Source: Leptospira selangorensis (GTDB lineage: Bacteria; Spirochaetota; Leptospiria; Leptospirales; Leptospiraceae). From it: 64,000 nucleotides of DNA. Of this stretch, positions 29,286 through 38,727 are shown piece by piece (the first letter of the stretch is position 1; the number at the start of each line of letters is the position of its first letter). The notes below the pieces were generated by a model, which worked only from the letters and a program-made list of their open reading frames with translations, ran no database searches and was not told the DNA's origin. Where the stretch lies: the NCBI RefSeq assembly GCF_004769405.1, contig NZ_RQES01000012.1:62001-126000 (forward strand), given 5' to 3'. The translations under genes and the position numbers were made by a program.

Positions 29286-30881
29286 TTAACGAGCTTCTTC
29301 GTCGCTTTCCTGTTCACCGGAATCAGAAGGTTGCTCATTTTCTGTAGAAGGTGCCGGAGTAGAAGGCTCTTCTTCTTCCGGTTCTTGCTCAGAAGTGGAA
29401 GCAGGAGGAGTTGTAGTCTCTTCCTTCTTTTCTTCCGGAGTAGAAGCTTCTACTTTATCACTTCCAGTCTGCTTTTTAGGAGCTTTTTTAGGATCGAACT
29501 TAGTGGATCCTTTAGCAGGTGGAATTAGCAATACTTGTTTTGGATAGATCAAGTTAGCATTTCTGATCTTGCTACGGTTCGCTTCGTAGATACGTTTCCA
29601 AAGTTTAGAAGTACCGTAATGTTGTTTGTAAGCAGCAATTCTCCAGAGGCAATCTGCAGGAATTTTCTTACGAACTACGTATTTTTTCCAACCTTCAGGA
29701 AGTTCTCCGGAAGAAGAAGCAGTTGAATCTTCTCCTTTTCTGGTGGAAGAAGAACTAGAATCTCCTGCATCACCTTTGCGACCTGCAACAGAAGACCCGG
29801 TCCGTAATCTTTCTGCGATATCATCAGACTGGTCTACTACGATGCGAGAAAGTCTGATCGCTTCTTCGGATCGACCGATAGAATCTTCGTATTTTTCGGA
29901 AGAATATAACTCTTCTGCGGAAGCTAAAGACTCATCCGCCGCTTTTAAGTTCTCGTCAGCTCTTTGGTAAGAAGTTTGGAGATCTTTGCTGGATTTCAGT
30001 TTGGACTGATCAATTCCAGATAGTTTATCCTTAGCTTTTCCGATAGAATCTTTTGCTTCTACCTTCTTCTTAAGTGCGTAAGCTTGGATATTTTTTGCTA
30101 CGAGTTCTGCTGATTTTTTACGGATATCATCAACTTCGGAATAACCTTCTTTGATCTTTCCTTCGTCGATTTTTGCTTTTGCAGCATTCAAACGTTCTCT
30201 TGTTTGAGCAACTTCAGGATCTTGGCCACCTGCATATCTGTCAGCATCATCCAGATTTTTTTCGATGTCTGCAAGAGAATCGATCAACTGTTGCTTTTGA
30301 GAAAGAGCCAAAGACTTGGCGTCAGTTGCCGCCTTTTTGGACTCGAGATACTTTTTATTACTTTGTTCGTACTGATCGAAAGCAGCAAGACGAGTTCTAA
30401 GTTTCGCGTCGTCTCCGGATTCCTTAGGATAGGATTCCAAAGTACGGTCAGCATTGTCTCTTAGAGTGTCCCCTTCTTTCTTAAGCTCTACTGCATTATT
30501 ATAAGGTTCTGCAGCGAGTTGAGAAGCATAAGCCTCATCCGCTTCATTGATAGCGGTGCCTGCCTGTGCTTTTGACTCTTCAGTCAATTGAGGATAAGAT
30601 CTTTCTAATGCATCATACGCTTTGCTTTTTGCGTATTCAGCGCTTTTTTTGGTCTCGCCCAAGTCTTCGTTAGAAGCTTTTTCATGAGCTGTCAAAAGAC
30701 TTTTGCGAGCTTCCTCGAATTCTCCGGAAGCGTATCTTTCTGCGCCTGCATCTTTAGCGCGAGTGATAGCGGTTTTTGCTTCCGCCAATTCTTTTACGGG
30801 TAGTTCCGACCCACAGGCAACTAGGAATCCTAAAACTCCCAGTACCAATGATGGGAACGATATAGCTCGAAAAGTTTTCAT
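29286..30881 (-). CDS. LysM-domain lipoprotein with long coiled-coil region
   Basis: 531 residues. The signal peptide ends in a lipobox (GFLVACG, Cys23). Residues about 30-370 are Ala/Lys/Glu-rich helix repeats (for example AYASQLAAEPYNNAVELKKEG), likely coiled coil or TPR-like. A Ser-rich linker follows, then a LysM peptidoglycan-binding module at about 400-460 (KKIPADCLWRIAAYKQ to NLIYPKQVLLIPP). The last 70 residues are Pro/Glu/Ser/Thr-rich and probably disordered. It likely tethers a membrane to peptidoglycan. It lies 42 bp after the STAS gene and is followed by a strong terminator. Confidence 0.85.
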   Translation of the reverse strand: MKTFRAISFPSLVLGVLGFLVACGSELPVKELAEAKTAITRAKDAGAERYASGEFEEARKSLLTAHEKASNEDLGETKKSAEYAKSKAYDALERSYPQLTEESKAQAGTAINEADEAYASQLAAEPYNNAVELKKEGDTLRDNADRTLESYPKESGDDAKLRTRLAAFDQYEQSNKKYLESKKAATDAKSLALSQKQQLIDSLADIEKNLDDADRYAGGQDPEVAQTRERLNAAKAKIDEGKIKEGYSEVDDIRKKSAELVAKNIQAYALKKKVEAKDSIGKAKDKLSGIDQSKLKSSKDLQTSYQRADENLKAADESLASAEELYSSEKYEDSIGRSEEAIRLSRIVVDQSDDIAERLRTGSSVAGRKGDAGDSSSSSTRKGEDSTASSSGELPEGWKKYVVRKKIPADCLWRIAAYKQHYGTSKLWKRIYEANRSKIRNANLIYPKQVLLIPPAKGSTKFDPKKAPKKQTGSDKVEASTPEEKKEETTTPPASTSEQEPEEEEPSTPAPSTENEQPSDSGEQESDEEAR

Positions 30882-30923
30882 TTATTTTGCACCAGCCAGA
30901 GGATCGTTAAAAAAGTGCCTTAC

Positions 30924-31259
30924 TTATTTGAAGGCAGCGACTGCATCAGCTTCGTTATCAAAGATCTCGAAGAATGATGTTAATTTAGTTAATTCAAATA
31001 CCTTTCTTACGGAACCCGCAACGTTGATAATTTTAAGTCCGCCCTGGTATTTTTTTAAATTAGAGAGGCTGGAAATCAAAGCACCGATTCCGGATGAGTC
31101 GATATAAGAGACCTTTTCCAGATTGATAATAGTATAGTATTTCTGCTCTTCAATGAGCTTTGCGATCACATCCTTAATCTCAGGGGCATTGTATAAATCG
31201 ATCTCCCCATTGATGTCCAGAATTACGATGTTACCGCTTTCCCTTCTGGTGATTTCCAT
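30924..31259 (-). CDS. STAS-domain anti-sigma factor antagonist
   Basis: 111 residues, one STAS domain. The conserved phosphorylation motif is intact: SYIDSSGIGAL with Ser56 as the expected site, unlike the NSAG variant in the STAS protein at 13366-13707. It acts in the cytoplasm by binding a partner kinase/anti-sigma factor until phosphorylated, and a PP2C phosphatase reactivates it. It follows tgt by 69 bp and precedes the LysM lipoprotein by 42 bp. Confidence 0.9.
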   Translation of the reverse strand: MEITRRESGNIVILDINGEIDLYNAPEIKDVIAKLIEEQKYYTIINLEKVSYIDSSGIGALISSLSNLKKYQGGLKIINVAGSVRKVFELTKLTSFFEIFDNEADAVAAFK

Positions 31260-31328
31260 AAAAAATCAGCAACTCCTTTCTTTATCTGTTTGAACCATCC
31301 TACAATAGGGGGGTCATTCTCTATATAG

Positions 31329-32453
31329 TCAACGAGAAATTTCCGGTCTTTCGTACAAATTTTTCCATTTAACGAAAAACTCGCTGAAATTTCCAACTTC
31401 GATGGAATGTCGAAGTTCTTTCATGAACTTTTTCATAAAATACAGATTATGGTACGTGCTCAAGGAAAATGCACTTAGCTCTTTCACGTGATGTAGGTGT
31501 CTGATATACCCAATACTGTATCTTTTACACACTTTACATTCGCATTCCGGGTCCATAGGCGCATCTAGGAGCTTCCATTTTTCATTTCTGAGATTCACTT
31601 TCCCTTGAGAAGTGAACACTTGGCCGTTTCTTGCGTTGCGGGTGGGAAGAACGCAGTCAAACATATCGACTCCATTTCGCACTCCTTCCAAAATATCCGG
31701 AACAGTTCCTACTCCCATTAGATATAGAGGTCTAGTCCTGTCGGTGTAGGAAGAAATTCCTTCCATAGTCCGAATAAAATCAGGTCTTGGTTCTCCGACG
31801 GAGAGACCTCCGATCGCAATTCCGGAAAAAGGAAGTGAGCGGATCTTCTCCAAACTCTCCAATCTTAGATCTAAATTGGTTCCACCTTGGAAAATTCCGA
31901 ATAGAAATTGGTTACGTTTGTCTTTCGCCCAATAGTTTACGGCTTCTTCTGCCCAGCGATGAGTTCTGTCTAGAGCATCTTTGATCCGAGAAACGGTTCC
32001 ATCTCCAGGAGGACAATCGTCCAACACCATCATGATGTCCGAGCCGATCGCTCTTTGGATATCGATCACTTTCTGTGGAGTGAAAAAATGAGGACTTCCG
32101 TCGATATGAGAACGGAATTCCACTCCTTCTTTCTTAAATTTCACAAGAGAATTCAGACTAAAAACTTGGAAACCGCCGCTGTCTGTGAGAAGAGCTTTTT
32201 TGTAAGAAACGAAGTTTTTGAGTCCGCCGAATTTTTCCAGGACTTCTGTGCCTGGGCGAAGATACAGATGATATGTATTCCCTAAGATCAGTTCGTAACC
32301 TAACTCATCAATGTCGTCAGAGTCCAAGGACTTGACGGCACCTCTTGTGCCCACAGGCATGAATACAGGTGTTGGAATTTCTATTCCGTTGAGAGATAAG
32401 GTACCGGTTCGAGCGAAAGAATTTGGATCCTCAACTCTGGATCTATAGATCAT
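31329..32453 (-). CDS. tgt: tRNA-guanine transglycosylase
   Basis: 374 residues. It exchanges G34 of GUN-anticodon tRNAs for preQ1 on the way to queuosine. Visible: [36 protein letters not shown], the catalytic-Asp stretch [14 protein letters not shown], and the zinc site CECKVC...H near the C-terminus. The open frame reaches a TTG at 32483; the ATG at 32453 is preferred because it overlaps the fur stop as ATGA and gives the standard N-terminus [10 protein letters not shown]. It is coupled to fur. Confidence 0.96.
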   Translation of the reverse strand: MIYRSRVEDPNSFARTGTLSLNGIEIPTPVFMPVGTRGAVKSLDSDDIDELGYELILGNTYHLYLRPGTEVLEKFGGLKNFVSYKKALLTDSGGFQVFSLNSLVKFKKEGVEFRSHIDGSPHFFTPQKVIDIQRAIGSDIMMVLDDCPPGDGTVSRIKDALDRTHRWAEEAVNYWAKDKRNQFLFGIFQGGTNLDLRLESLEKIRSLPFSGIAIGGLSVGEPRPDFIRTMEGISSYTDRTRPLYLMGVGTVPDILEGVRNGVDMFDCVLPTRNARNGQVFTSQGKVNLRNEKWKLLDAPMDPECECKVCKRYSIGYIRHLHHVKELSAFSLSTYHNLYFMKKFMKELRHSIEVGNFSEFFVKWKNLYERPEISR

Positions 32454-32938
32454 TTTTTGTTCGGACAATTCGGATCCAAACAAGTGCCGTAAATATTCAA
32501 GCTATGACCAGTGATCTTAAATCCGTTGCTTGCAGCGGCCTGCTCTTGCAACTGTTCGATCCTCTCGTCCATGAATTCTACGATCCTGCCGCAATCTCCA
32601 CAGATAATATGATCGTGATGAGTATGACCTATGATATGTTCGTAATACTTATAATCTTGGCCGAAATTATGCTCCTGCAATAATTTCGCTTCCACCATGA
32701 TGGATAAGATTCTGTAAATGGTGGCCTTGGAAATTTTATCCCTTTGGTCCTTGAATTCTTCCAAAAGGCTTTCCGCGGTAAAGTGATTGTGCAGGGAGAA
32801 AATACGTTCTGCGACTAACATCCTTTGGTTGGTGATCTTTAGTCCCTTTTTCTGTAAGTAATCAGAAAAAGTTTTCATCTCCATCCGGATGGAATCGTCT
32901 ACGGTTTTCAGAATTTCAGTTTCTCGGTCTTTATTCAT
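32450..32938 (-). CDS. fur: Fur-family metal-responsive repressor
   Basis: 162 residues. Winged helix (about 20-95, [28 protein letters not shown]) then a metal/dimerisation domain. Metal ligands are present: [10 protein letters not shown], a second C-x4-C pair (CLDPNC), and His in the HFTAESL and GHSLNIYG stretches. The C-terminal half ([17 protein letters not shown]) is close to classical E. coli Fur (HHHDHLICLDCGKVIEF), so iron sensing is more likely than peroxide or zinc sensing; that is inference. There is no good ribosome binding site before the ATG at 32938, and Met19 or Met21 could be used instead. A Fur-box-like promoter lies upstream. Confidence 0.88.
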   Translation of the reverse strand: MNKDRETEILKTVDDSIRMEMKTFSDYLQKKGLKITNQRMLVAERIFSLHNHFTAESLLEEFKDQRDKISKATIYRILSIMVEAKLLQEHNFGQDYKYYEHIIGHTHHDHIICGDCGRIVEFMDERIEQLQEQAAASNGFKITGHSLNIYGTCLDPNCPNKK

Positions 32939-33017
32939 TTTTTAGGAGGAATGGAACTTCACTTGCAGAATTTTCCTTTCGGATCAAGGAATCTGGGTGT
33001 TCACATTCTTTTCCACA

Positions 33018-33046
33018 ATTTAAGATCCGGTTATGAGAATTATCAA
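33018..33046 (-). promoter_or_regulatory. Candidate fur promoter overlapped by a Fur-box-like site
   Basis: Minus strand: TTGATA (33041-33046), 17 bp, TTAAAT (33018-33023). The site TTATGAGAATTATCA (33031-33045, plus strand) overlaps the -35 box. Its right half ATTATCA is a perfect classical Fur half-site and 11 of 14 defined positions fit. This suggests autorepression. Confidence 0.4.
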
Positions 33047-33075
33047 GTGGAATTTCATTTTTAGGAAATGAAATA

Positions 33076-33636
33076 CTACTCTTCCTCACCTTCTATCTTG
33101 CCTGCTATAGAATAGTACCAGGCTCTTTCCAATTCTTCTGCGATACGAACCGCAAGAATTTTGAGTAATCTGGTCTGGGCCTGCCCTTCTGTTTCCATAA
33201 AACCGACTTGGTCGGAATAGATAATTCTTGCAGGGATTTCAGTTCTTTCTAATGGAATTTTTTCGCCACCGGCTTTCTGGAGTTCTACCTTGCAAACAAC
33301 GAACATTTCTTTGCTGAGCTGTTGGCCACCCTGATCCAAAAGAGCTCCTACCTGTTGGTAATGACTGATCTCTCCGTAGATACGATATGCGGCTTGGGAC
33401 TTCTCCCTGGTTTGGATAAATCTTCCTCTATAATTGATCTCTTGTTTTACCAGATCGGAAAGAGTGGTATGCATCGCGATCCCATAGGAATTGTTCCGGA
33501 AATTCTGCACATACACTGTACGTCTGGAATCAGGGATAGGAATGCCGTCAATTTTAGGAGGATTACCGGGCTCCCGAGTGAGATATGTACAAGAACTTAG
33601 GCAAAATACCAGAAAAATCGGAACAAGAAGCCTCAT
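33076..33636 (-). CDS. LptE-like LPS-assembly lipoprotein
   Basis: 186 residues. The lipobox is CLSSCT (Cys16). The body follows the LptE/LptE-like pattern: a strand such as RTVYVQNFRNNSYGIAM, a helix TTLSDLVKQEIN, GRFIQTREKSQAAYRIYGEI, and a long terminal helix. LptE plugs and helps assemble the LptD outer-membrane LPS channel. No lptD gene is nearby. It is divergent from the M23 peptidase gene, with 91 bp between the chosen starts. The ATG at 33636 has only a weak ribosome binding site. Confidence 0.7.
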   Translation of the reverse strand: MRLLVPIFLVFCLSSCTYLTREPGNPPKIDGIPIPDSRRTVYVQNFRNNSYGIAMHTTLSDLVKQEINYRGRFIQTREKSQAAYRIYGEISHYQQVGALLDQGGQQLSKEMFVVCKVELQKAGGEKIPLERTEIPARIIYSDQVGFMETEGQAQTRLLKILAVRIAEELERAWYYSIAGKIEGEEE

Positions 33637-33727
33637 AACATCAGGCTTTTCTCCAAGTATGAGGCGGCAAGAAAATTTCGTAGATTTCAGGCTTTACAAT
33701 TTAGAGGAACCGGATCTGAATTCGCAA

Positions 33728-35536
33728 ATGGGAAAAAATTTCCTGAAACTTTTTCCACAAATCCCTTTTCGATCCGGACTCTTAATTCTGCTATTCATAC
33801 TTGCATGGGCAGAAGGTAAGGCAGGCGAAACCGGTTCCAAAGTGTCCGCAGTTTCTCCCAATCTGAAAACAAATCCGGCCGTTCAAAAAAATATTTGGGA
33901 TGATCTCACTCCTGAGGTTTTGGCCGATCTCGGTAATTTAGGTTTTCCCATGGAGATGGAAACTCCTATCTCGGGTTCCTATGCGGAATACAGAGTACAT
34001 CATCTTCATATGGGCTGCGATTTTAAAACATTCCATACGAACGGGATCGCTGCAATTTCTCCGTTCCAAGGTTATGTAGAATCGATCGGTCAATCCACAA
34101 AAGGATACGGCTCTAATATAATTTTAAAATCCTCCGGTTCTAATCTCAAGGCTAAGTTCGCTCACTTGTTGGATTTCAAAGGTTTCAGAAAAGATCTAGA
34201 TCTGTTACGCGAAGCTTTGGCATTACTCAGCAGTGGAGAATTTCAGGTAAAACTTTCTCCAGGTTCTTATAATCTCCCTAAAGGAGAAAATATAGCAAGA
34301 TTAGGAGAATCCGGAACTGGAGTCAGTCATTTACACTTCGAATTACATTTACCTAATGGAACATTAAACCCTCTCCCCTATTTGCCTTTGAGAGGAAAGG
34401 ACAGATATTCTCCGGAACTTTTGTTATTGTATGTGGATTCCGAAGACGGAGTACAAGCTAGATTACCTTTGGAAAAAAAGGGAGAAGGTAAATATACACT
34501 TCCAGGAAATCAAAAACTAAACCTTGCGGGAGGGGTTCGTTTTAGGTTGGGTGCTTATGACCAAATGACCTCCAGGAACAAGAACAATTTATTCTTTGCA
34601 GGACTCTATAAGGACGAGATTGCTTTATACGAAAGATCTTTTAGAGGAATGAGTTATGAAGAAGCAAGGATCCACCATGATATTTTCGACTCGAACCGTT
34701 CTTCTTTAAATCCCCCTGTTTATGTTTATAATCTATTCCCCGCAAAAGGACCGAGCATAGATCTTAGAAATTTCGAAACCGGAAGTATAGTTAAATTGGT
34801 TCTCAAAGCTTCCGATCATGCAGGAAATCACTCTGTTCTCCCCTTAGAAATAGAAGTCGGAACGGTAAACGGAAAAAGACCATCTATTACAAAAACTGAA
34901 TTCACTTCGGCTGATGGTGTTTTAAAGATCAAAACTCCCGCAAAAACAACTTACGGCCAAGGCTCATTACTTTTCAAAAAAATAGAAAAATTGGAAGAAG
35001 ATCTTAAACTTCCGGAAGGACTAAAATCAAAAGGTGCGATTTACGAATTGGAATCTACCGATCTATCTTGGGTGGGAGAAGCGGAACTTAGCTGGAGGGG
35101 TGCGGCACTCGGCAAAAAAGACGGGATCTATATTTACGATAAGGCTTCTAAAAAATGGTCAGCTTTAAAACAAAAAGGCCAATTGGGCTTACTGACAAAA
35201 TTAGGAGCACTCGCAATTCTCACTGACGATGCAAAACCGGCAGTCAATTATCCGTATCTGATCACAAGACACAGAAGGATCAAAGGCCAGGAAGAAGAAG
35301 GAATCGAAGAAAGATTATATTCAGTTTCCGACACAGGTTCCGGTTACGCAGGCGGCGCGGAAGTTTTACTAGAAGGAGAGGTTTACCCTAGTGAGTTCGA
35401 CGCGGACCGTAAAATGTTGATCATCAAATTCCCTAAAACTTTCTCTGCATGGAAAAAGTATATGCTTCTTCAGATCCGTATCAAAGACAGGGCTGGAAAT
35501 TCTTCCGATTGGTTTACTGACTTGGTTCGGTTCTAG
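33728..35536 (+). CDS. Exported M23-family (LytM) metallopeptidase
   Basis: About 602 residues. The signal peptide (about 1-32) has basic residues, a LLILLFILAWA core and an Ala-rich cleavage site. The LytM zinc site is intact: HMGCD (His94, Asp98) and HLHFE (His201, His203), so endopeptidase activity on peptidoglycan cross-links is likely. A long beta-rich C-terminal region (about 230-602) is unassigned. The frame is open back to 33491, antisense to the LptE-like gene. I choose the ATG at 33728 because it begins the signal peptide; no strong ribosome binding site decides this. A bidirectional terminator follows the stop. Confidence 0.85.
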   Translation: MGKNFLKLFPQIPFRSGLLILLFILAWAEGKAGETGSKVSAVSPNLKTNPAVQKNIWDDLTPEVLADLGNLGFPMEMETPISGSYAEYRVHHLHMGCDFKTFHTNGIAAISPFQGYVESIGQSTKGYGSNIILKSSGSNLKAKFAHLLDFKGFRKDLDLLREALALLSSGEFQVKLSPGSYNLPKGENIARLGESGTGVSHLHFELHLPNGTLNPLPYLPLRGKDRYSPELLLLYVDSEDGVQARLPLEKKGEGKYTLPGNQKLNLAGGVRFRLGAYDQMTSRNKNNLFFAGLYKDEIALYERSFRGMSYEEARIHHDIFDSNRSSLNPPVYVYNLFPAKGPSIDLRNFETGSIVKLVLKASDHAGNHSVLPLEIEVGTVNGKRPSITKTEFTSADGVLKIKTPAKTTYGQGSLLFKKIEKLEEDLKLPEGLKSKGAIYELESTDLSWVGEAELSWRGAALGKKDGIYIYDKASKKWSALKQKGQLGLLTKLGALAILTDDAKPAVNYPYLITRHRRIKGQEEEGIEERLYSVSDTGSGYAGGAEVLLEGEVYPSEFDADRKMLIIKFPKTFSAWKKYMLLQIRIKDRAGNSSDWFTDLVRF

Positions 35537-35547
35537 TTCCCACAAAT

Positions 35548-35577
35548 AAAAAACCCCGCGAACTTTCGCGGGGTTTC
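35548..35577. terminator. Bidirectional terminator between the M23 and greA genes
   Basis: CCCCGCGA (35554-35561), a 4-base loop, TCGCGGGG (35566-35573), flanked by an A-tract on the left and a short T-run on the right. It fits both convergent transcripts. Confidence 0.85.
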
Positions 35578-35607
35578 AAACTTACAAGATTAAAGTTTGT
35601 AGCTTTC

Positions 35608-38385
35608 TTAATCCTGGTTTTGGAGAGAGTATCTGCTGATTTGCAGAACCTTAAACTTAGTTTCTGCTCCACCAAGATTTAAAGAAGCGTTATCTCCCAC
35701 TTTTTTACCTAAAAGAGACTTAGCAAGAGGTGACTGATAAGAAATAATATTCTTTTCAGTATCTGCGTCCCAAGCTCCCAAGATAGAATAAGTTTGGTCT
35801 TCTCCACTGGACTCGTTTTTGAGTTTTACAGTGGTTCCGATATTGATACGATCCGTTTTCACGTTGGAAAGATCTAAAACGATAGCAGCTTTGAGTTCCG
35901 CTTCCAGTTTTTTGATCTGAGCTTGGAGCTGGACTTGTTTTTCCATAGCGGCTTTATATTCCGCGTTCTCTCTTAAGTCCCCTCTTTCCTGAGCCTCTCC
36001 GATATCTCTGGAGTTTTCAGGCATCTCAACGTTCACCAAATGTTCGAACTCTGCTTTTTTAGCGTTTAGAGCACGACGAGTAACAAGAACTACGTTTTCC
36101 GGAATTCTCGCCAGAACATCCTCATCCTCTTCATCATCATCCTCTTCTTCCCAGATCAAATCCGGTTTCAGAACTCTGATAAGAGCCATCAGTTTGTCTT
36201 TTTCAGTCTCTTCGATATAAGGAACTTCTCTATAAAGAGCATAAACTTTACGGATATATTCGGAGTCTCCGTTTTGGATCGCCTCGCTGATCACAGCTGC
36301 CTCATTTCCGAATAGGATCTCTTGGCAGGTGTTCTTAAGCTTGGTTCCTTTTTCCTCTATCTTATTTAGAGGTTTTAATAAACGAAGAACTCTCAGGATT
36401 AGATCCTGTCTAGAAACGTTCATCCATTCTTCTTCCCAAGTTTTGAGAAGGATAGATTTTGCCACCCAAAGGAATACTTCAGGATTTTCTTTCGCACGGC
36501 TGGATGAGGTTTCGATGAATAAGTTTAGTTCAGCGAATTTTCCGTCAGCTTCCAGAACGGAAACAACGTATTTGTTATTCTTAACTGGAACTTCGAAAAG
36601 AAGTCCAACCAGGATATTGACCCAATCAGAATGGGATTTTTTCACTAAGTCGACGAAAGACTTTTTGATATCTAAGTTGCTGATCTTAGAAGAATACTCC
36701 AGGACCTCTTCTCTTTTAAGAGACTTAACGATCTTGGAAACATCATCCAATTTTTGGTATCTTTGGAAATCATAAGGACTTCCGTCCTCTCCTTCCATGG
36801 TAGAAGCGACTTCGTCCAGATACAGATAAGCAACTATCTTGCGGAATGAATCGTGAGTTTGCTCTTCTTCAAAATAATGATGAGCGAAAGTATCTATCGC
36901 TGATTCAGCTTCTTCTTTATTTCGAAGCGCTTCGATAGCGATGTCTAAACGTTTAGCAGGATCCGCATTCGCGTTGAATTTTTCGGTCAATTCTTCGGCG
37001 TAAGTGATCGGTTTTTCTCTATACCAAAGTTCGTCTTTTTTCTTAGGATTAAAGCCCAGGTTATCTTCTTTTTTGATAACATTCTTTGCTTTGTTCCACC
37101 ATTTCGACCAATCGACTACCGGGATAAATTTTCCTGCGATCTCCGCCTTCATTTCCGCAACCAACATATGGTTTTCGAAAGAAGTTAATAATTCCTTAAA
37201 GAAGCCAGGAACATCAGTCTCGAATAAAGAGACAACGGAAGCTTTATCTTCATAGAACCTCACCCAGATATGATCTCCTTTCAGAGGTTTCAAACTGGTG
37301 ATCGCCATCTGGATGGAAAGTTTATGATTTTTTTTATCTTTAAAGTCTACGAAGATAGAATCTCCGTTAGGCGAAATGGAAACGATCTTACCTACTCCCC
37401 AGTTTCTATGAAGAACGTAGTTACCGGTATCGAATACGATGTTTCTTTCGAAGTTGGAAATACAAACCTTAACAGGCTTTCTGTTATTTCCTAACTCGGA
37501 CATTTTTAAGAAATCTTCCAACAAGCTGTGGTTGGCATATTTCAGTTTATAAACTCTGATCAGTTCGTTTCTTGCTTTATTGGAAACAGGTTCATGATCT
37601 AGGATCTTTTTCAAAAGATAGATCACTCGGTCCCAATCTTCCGTAATCTTGAACGGCTCTACTAGAGGATAAAGATAACCGGCAAGGCGGGTCTTTTCGC
37701 GGTGGCCTAAAAGGATACGTTCTATCTTTTCTACGAACTGGATATCGTCGTAACTATTGGTTACGAAAATAGGCCAGATCTCTTCGAACTGCACATACTC
37801 TTTAGTTTTTGCGAAAGTTTCGATCGCTTGTTTTAGATAAGCGACTGCTTTCTCTTTGTTTTCATCAAGAATTGCTAATGCGTATTTTTTAGCGATTTCC
37901 GGGTTCTTGCGATCTTGTTTTGCAAGTTTTTCCAGAATAGGCTTCAGCTCTTTATTCTTCTTTAGTTTTTCAAGAGCTTCTGCTTTAAAACGAAGAGCAT
38001 AACGATCCTCTCCGAATTTTAAAATATTATCAGTGATATGTTCAATGATGACCCATTTGCTGGCTTGTTTGAAGGAATCCAGTAAAGTCTTGAAATAAGA
38101 AGCAGCGTCTATACTTCCTTTTTGTAGTCCAAGTAATCCAAGCATGTATCTTGCAGAAATACTTTCAGGATGATCAGCAAGATGTTCTTCTAATTTGGTT
38201 TTAGATGAATCTATAAGCCCGGATGATTGAAAGGATTCTATAAGATCGTCGTAAATTTTAAATTTAGATGCTGGAATGGAATTTGCGTCCGAGCGTACAT
38301 AAATCTCCTCGTTAAAAAGAGAAGTCAGCTTGTCCAGTTCGCTGGCAGGCTTAGTTTCCGCGGTTGTCGCAGTTTCGTTAGACAT
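35608..38385 (-). CDS. greA: Transcript-cleavage factor GreA fused to a large helical N-terminal domain
   Basis: 925 residues, against about 158 for ordinary GreA. The C-terminal about 165 residues are a complete GreA: coiled coil with the acidic tip QERGDLRENAEYKAA (Asp803, Glu806), then the FKBP-like domain ending KVLQISRYSL. Intact tip acids predict normal rescue of backtracked RNA polymerase. The N-terminal about 750 residues are helical and TPR-like (YLKQAIETFAKTKEY and similar). A GreA/unknown-domain fusion is known in other spirochaetes. The ATG at 38385 is preferred to the longer frame (38418) because GGAG lies 9 bases upstream. A very acidic linker (EEEDDDEEDED) precedes the GreA part. 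Confidence 0.93.
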   Translation of the reverse strand: MSNETATTAETKPASELDKLTSLFNEEIYVRSDANSIPASKFKIYDDLIESFQSSGLIDSSKTKLEEHLADHPESISARYMLGLLGLQKGSIDAASYFKTLLDSFKQASKWVIIEHITDNILKFGEDRYALRFKAEALEKLKKNKELKPILEKLAKQDRKNPEIAKKYALAILDENKEKAVAYLKQAIETFAKTKEYVQFEEIWPIFVTNSYDDIQFVEKIERILLGHREKTRLAGYLYPLVEPFKITEDWDRVIYLLKKILDHEPVSNKARNELIRVYKLKYANHSLLEDFLKMSELGNNRKPVKVCISNFERNIVFDTGNYVLHRNWGVGKIVSISPNGDSIFVDFKDKKNHKLSIQMAITSLKPLKGDHIWVRFYEDKASVVSLFETDVPGFFKELLTSFENHMLVAEMKAEIAGKFIPVVDWSKWWNKAKNVIKKEDNLGFNPKKKDELWYREKPITYAEELTEKFNANADPAKRLDIAIEALRNKEEAESAIDTFAHHYFEEEQTHDSFRKIVAYLYLDEVASTMEGEDGSPYDFQRYQKLDDVSKIVKSLKREEVLEYSSKISNLDIKKSFVDLVKKSHSDWVNILVGLLFEVPVKNNKYVVSVLEADGKFAELNLFIETSSSRAKENPEVFLWVAKSILLKTWEEEWMNVSRQDLILRVLRLLKPLNKIEEKGTKLKNTCQEILFGNEAAVISEAIQNGDSEYIRKVYALYREVPYIEETEKDKLMALIRVLKPDLIWEEEDDDEEDEDVLARIPENVVLVTRRALNAKKAEFEHLVNVEMPENSRDIGEAQERGDLRENAEYKAAMEKQVQLQAQIKKLEAELKAAIVLDLSNVKTDRINIGTTVKLKNESSGEDQTYSILGAWDADTEKNIISYQSPLAKSLLGKKVGDNASLNLGGAETKFKVLQISRYSLQNQD

Positions 38386-38470
38386 AGGAATTACTCCGCC
38401 GACGGGGTCGGCATTCAAAAATAGGTTCGGATGGGCGGTTTTTTTGTCTCTTAAGAGCCCTTTCAGATCA

Positions 38471-38498
38471 ATTATAGCAGCTTAGGCTTATACGTAAA
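38471..38498 (-). promoter_or_regulatory. Candidate sigma-70 promoter of the greA fusion gene
   Basis: Minus strand: TTTACG (38493-38498), 16 bp, a perfect TATAAT (38471-38476). The leader would be about 80 bases long and contains the palindrome CTCTTAAGAG (38448-38457). Confidence 0.55.
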
Positions 38499-38570
38499 CT
38501 AGAATTTGGAGAGAAGAGGTTCAGAGCGGCTTTACTTATCACTCAGGGAGTCATTTTGGCTTTTATTTCT

Positions 38571-38648
38571 CACGCAGAGTCGCTAAGTCGCAAAGGTTTT
38601 GGTCCTACATACTCAAAAGCTCCCTCTGTGCCTTTGCGTCTCCGCGTG
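38571..38648. repeat. Intergenic inverted-repeat element
   Basis: Left arm 38571-38596 (starts CACGCAGAG, ends CGCAAAGG) and right arm 38631-38648 (CCTTTGCGTCTCCGCGTG) are inverted, with one mismatch in the outer block, one in the inner block and 8 extra bases in the left arm. The 'CGCAGAG/CGCAAAG' wording is typical of dispersed intergenic palindromic repeats in several environmental bacterial groups. It lies between the flaA terminator and the greA promoter, which together fill the 342-bp gene-free stretch 38386-38727. Confidence 0.6.
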
Positions 38649-38669
38649 CAATAAAACTCTGCGGCTCTT

Positions 38670-38700
38670 AAAACAAAAAACGCGGGAGAGTCCCGCGTTT
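38670..38700 (-). terminator. Terminator of the flaA operon
   Basis: CGCGGGA (38681-38687), a 3-base loop, TCCCGCG (38691-38697). On the minus strand it is followed by a T-run (38674-38680). Flanking A/T runs extend the stem. Confidence 0.88.
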
Positions 38701-38727
38701 TCGTTAGAGTCGGATTGTGGGAAAGGC

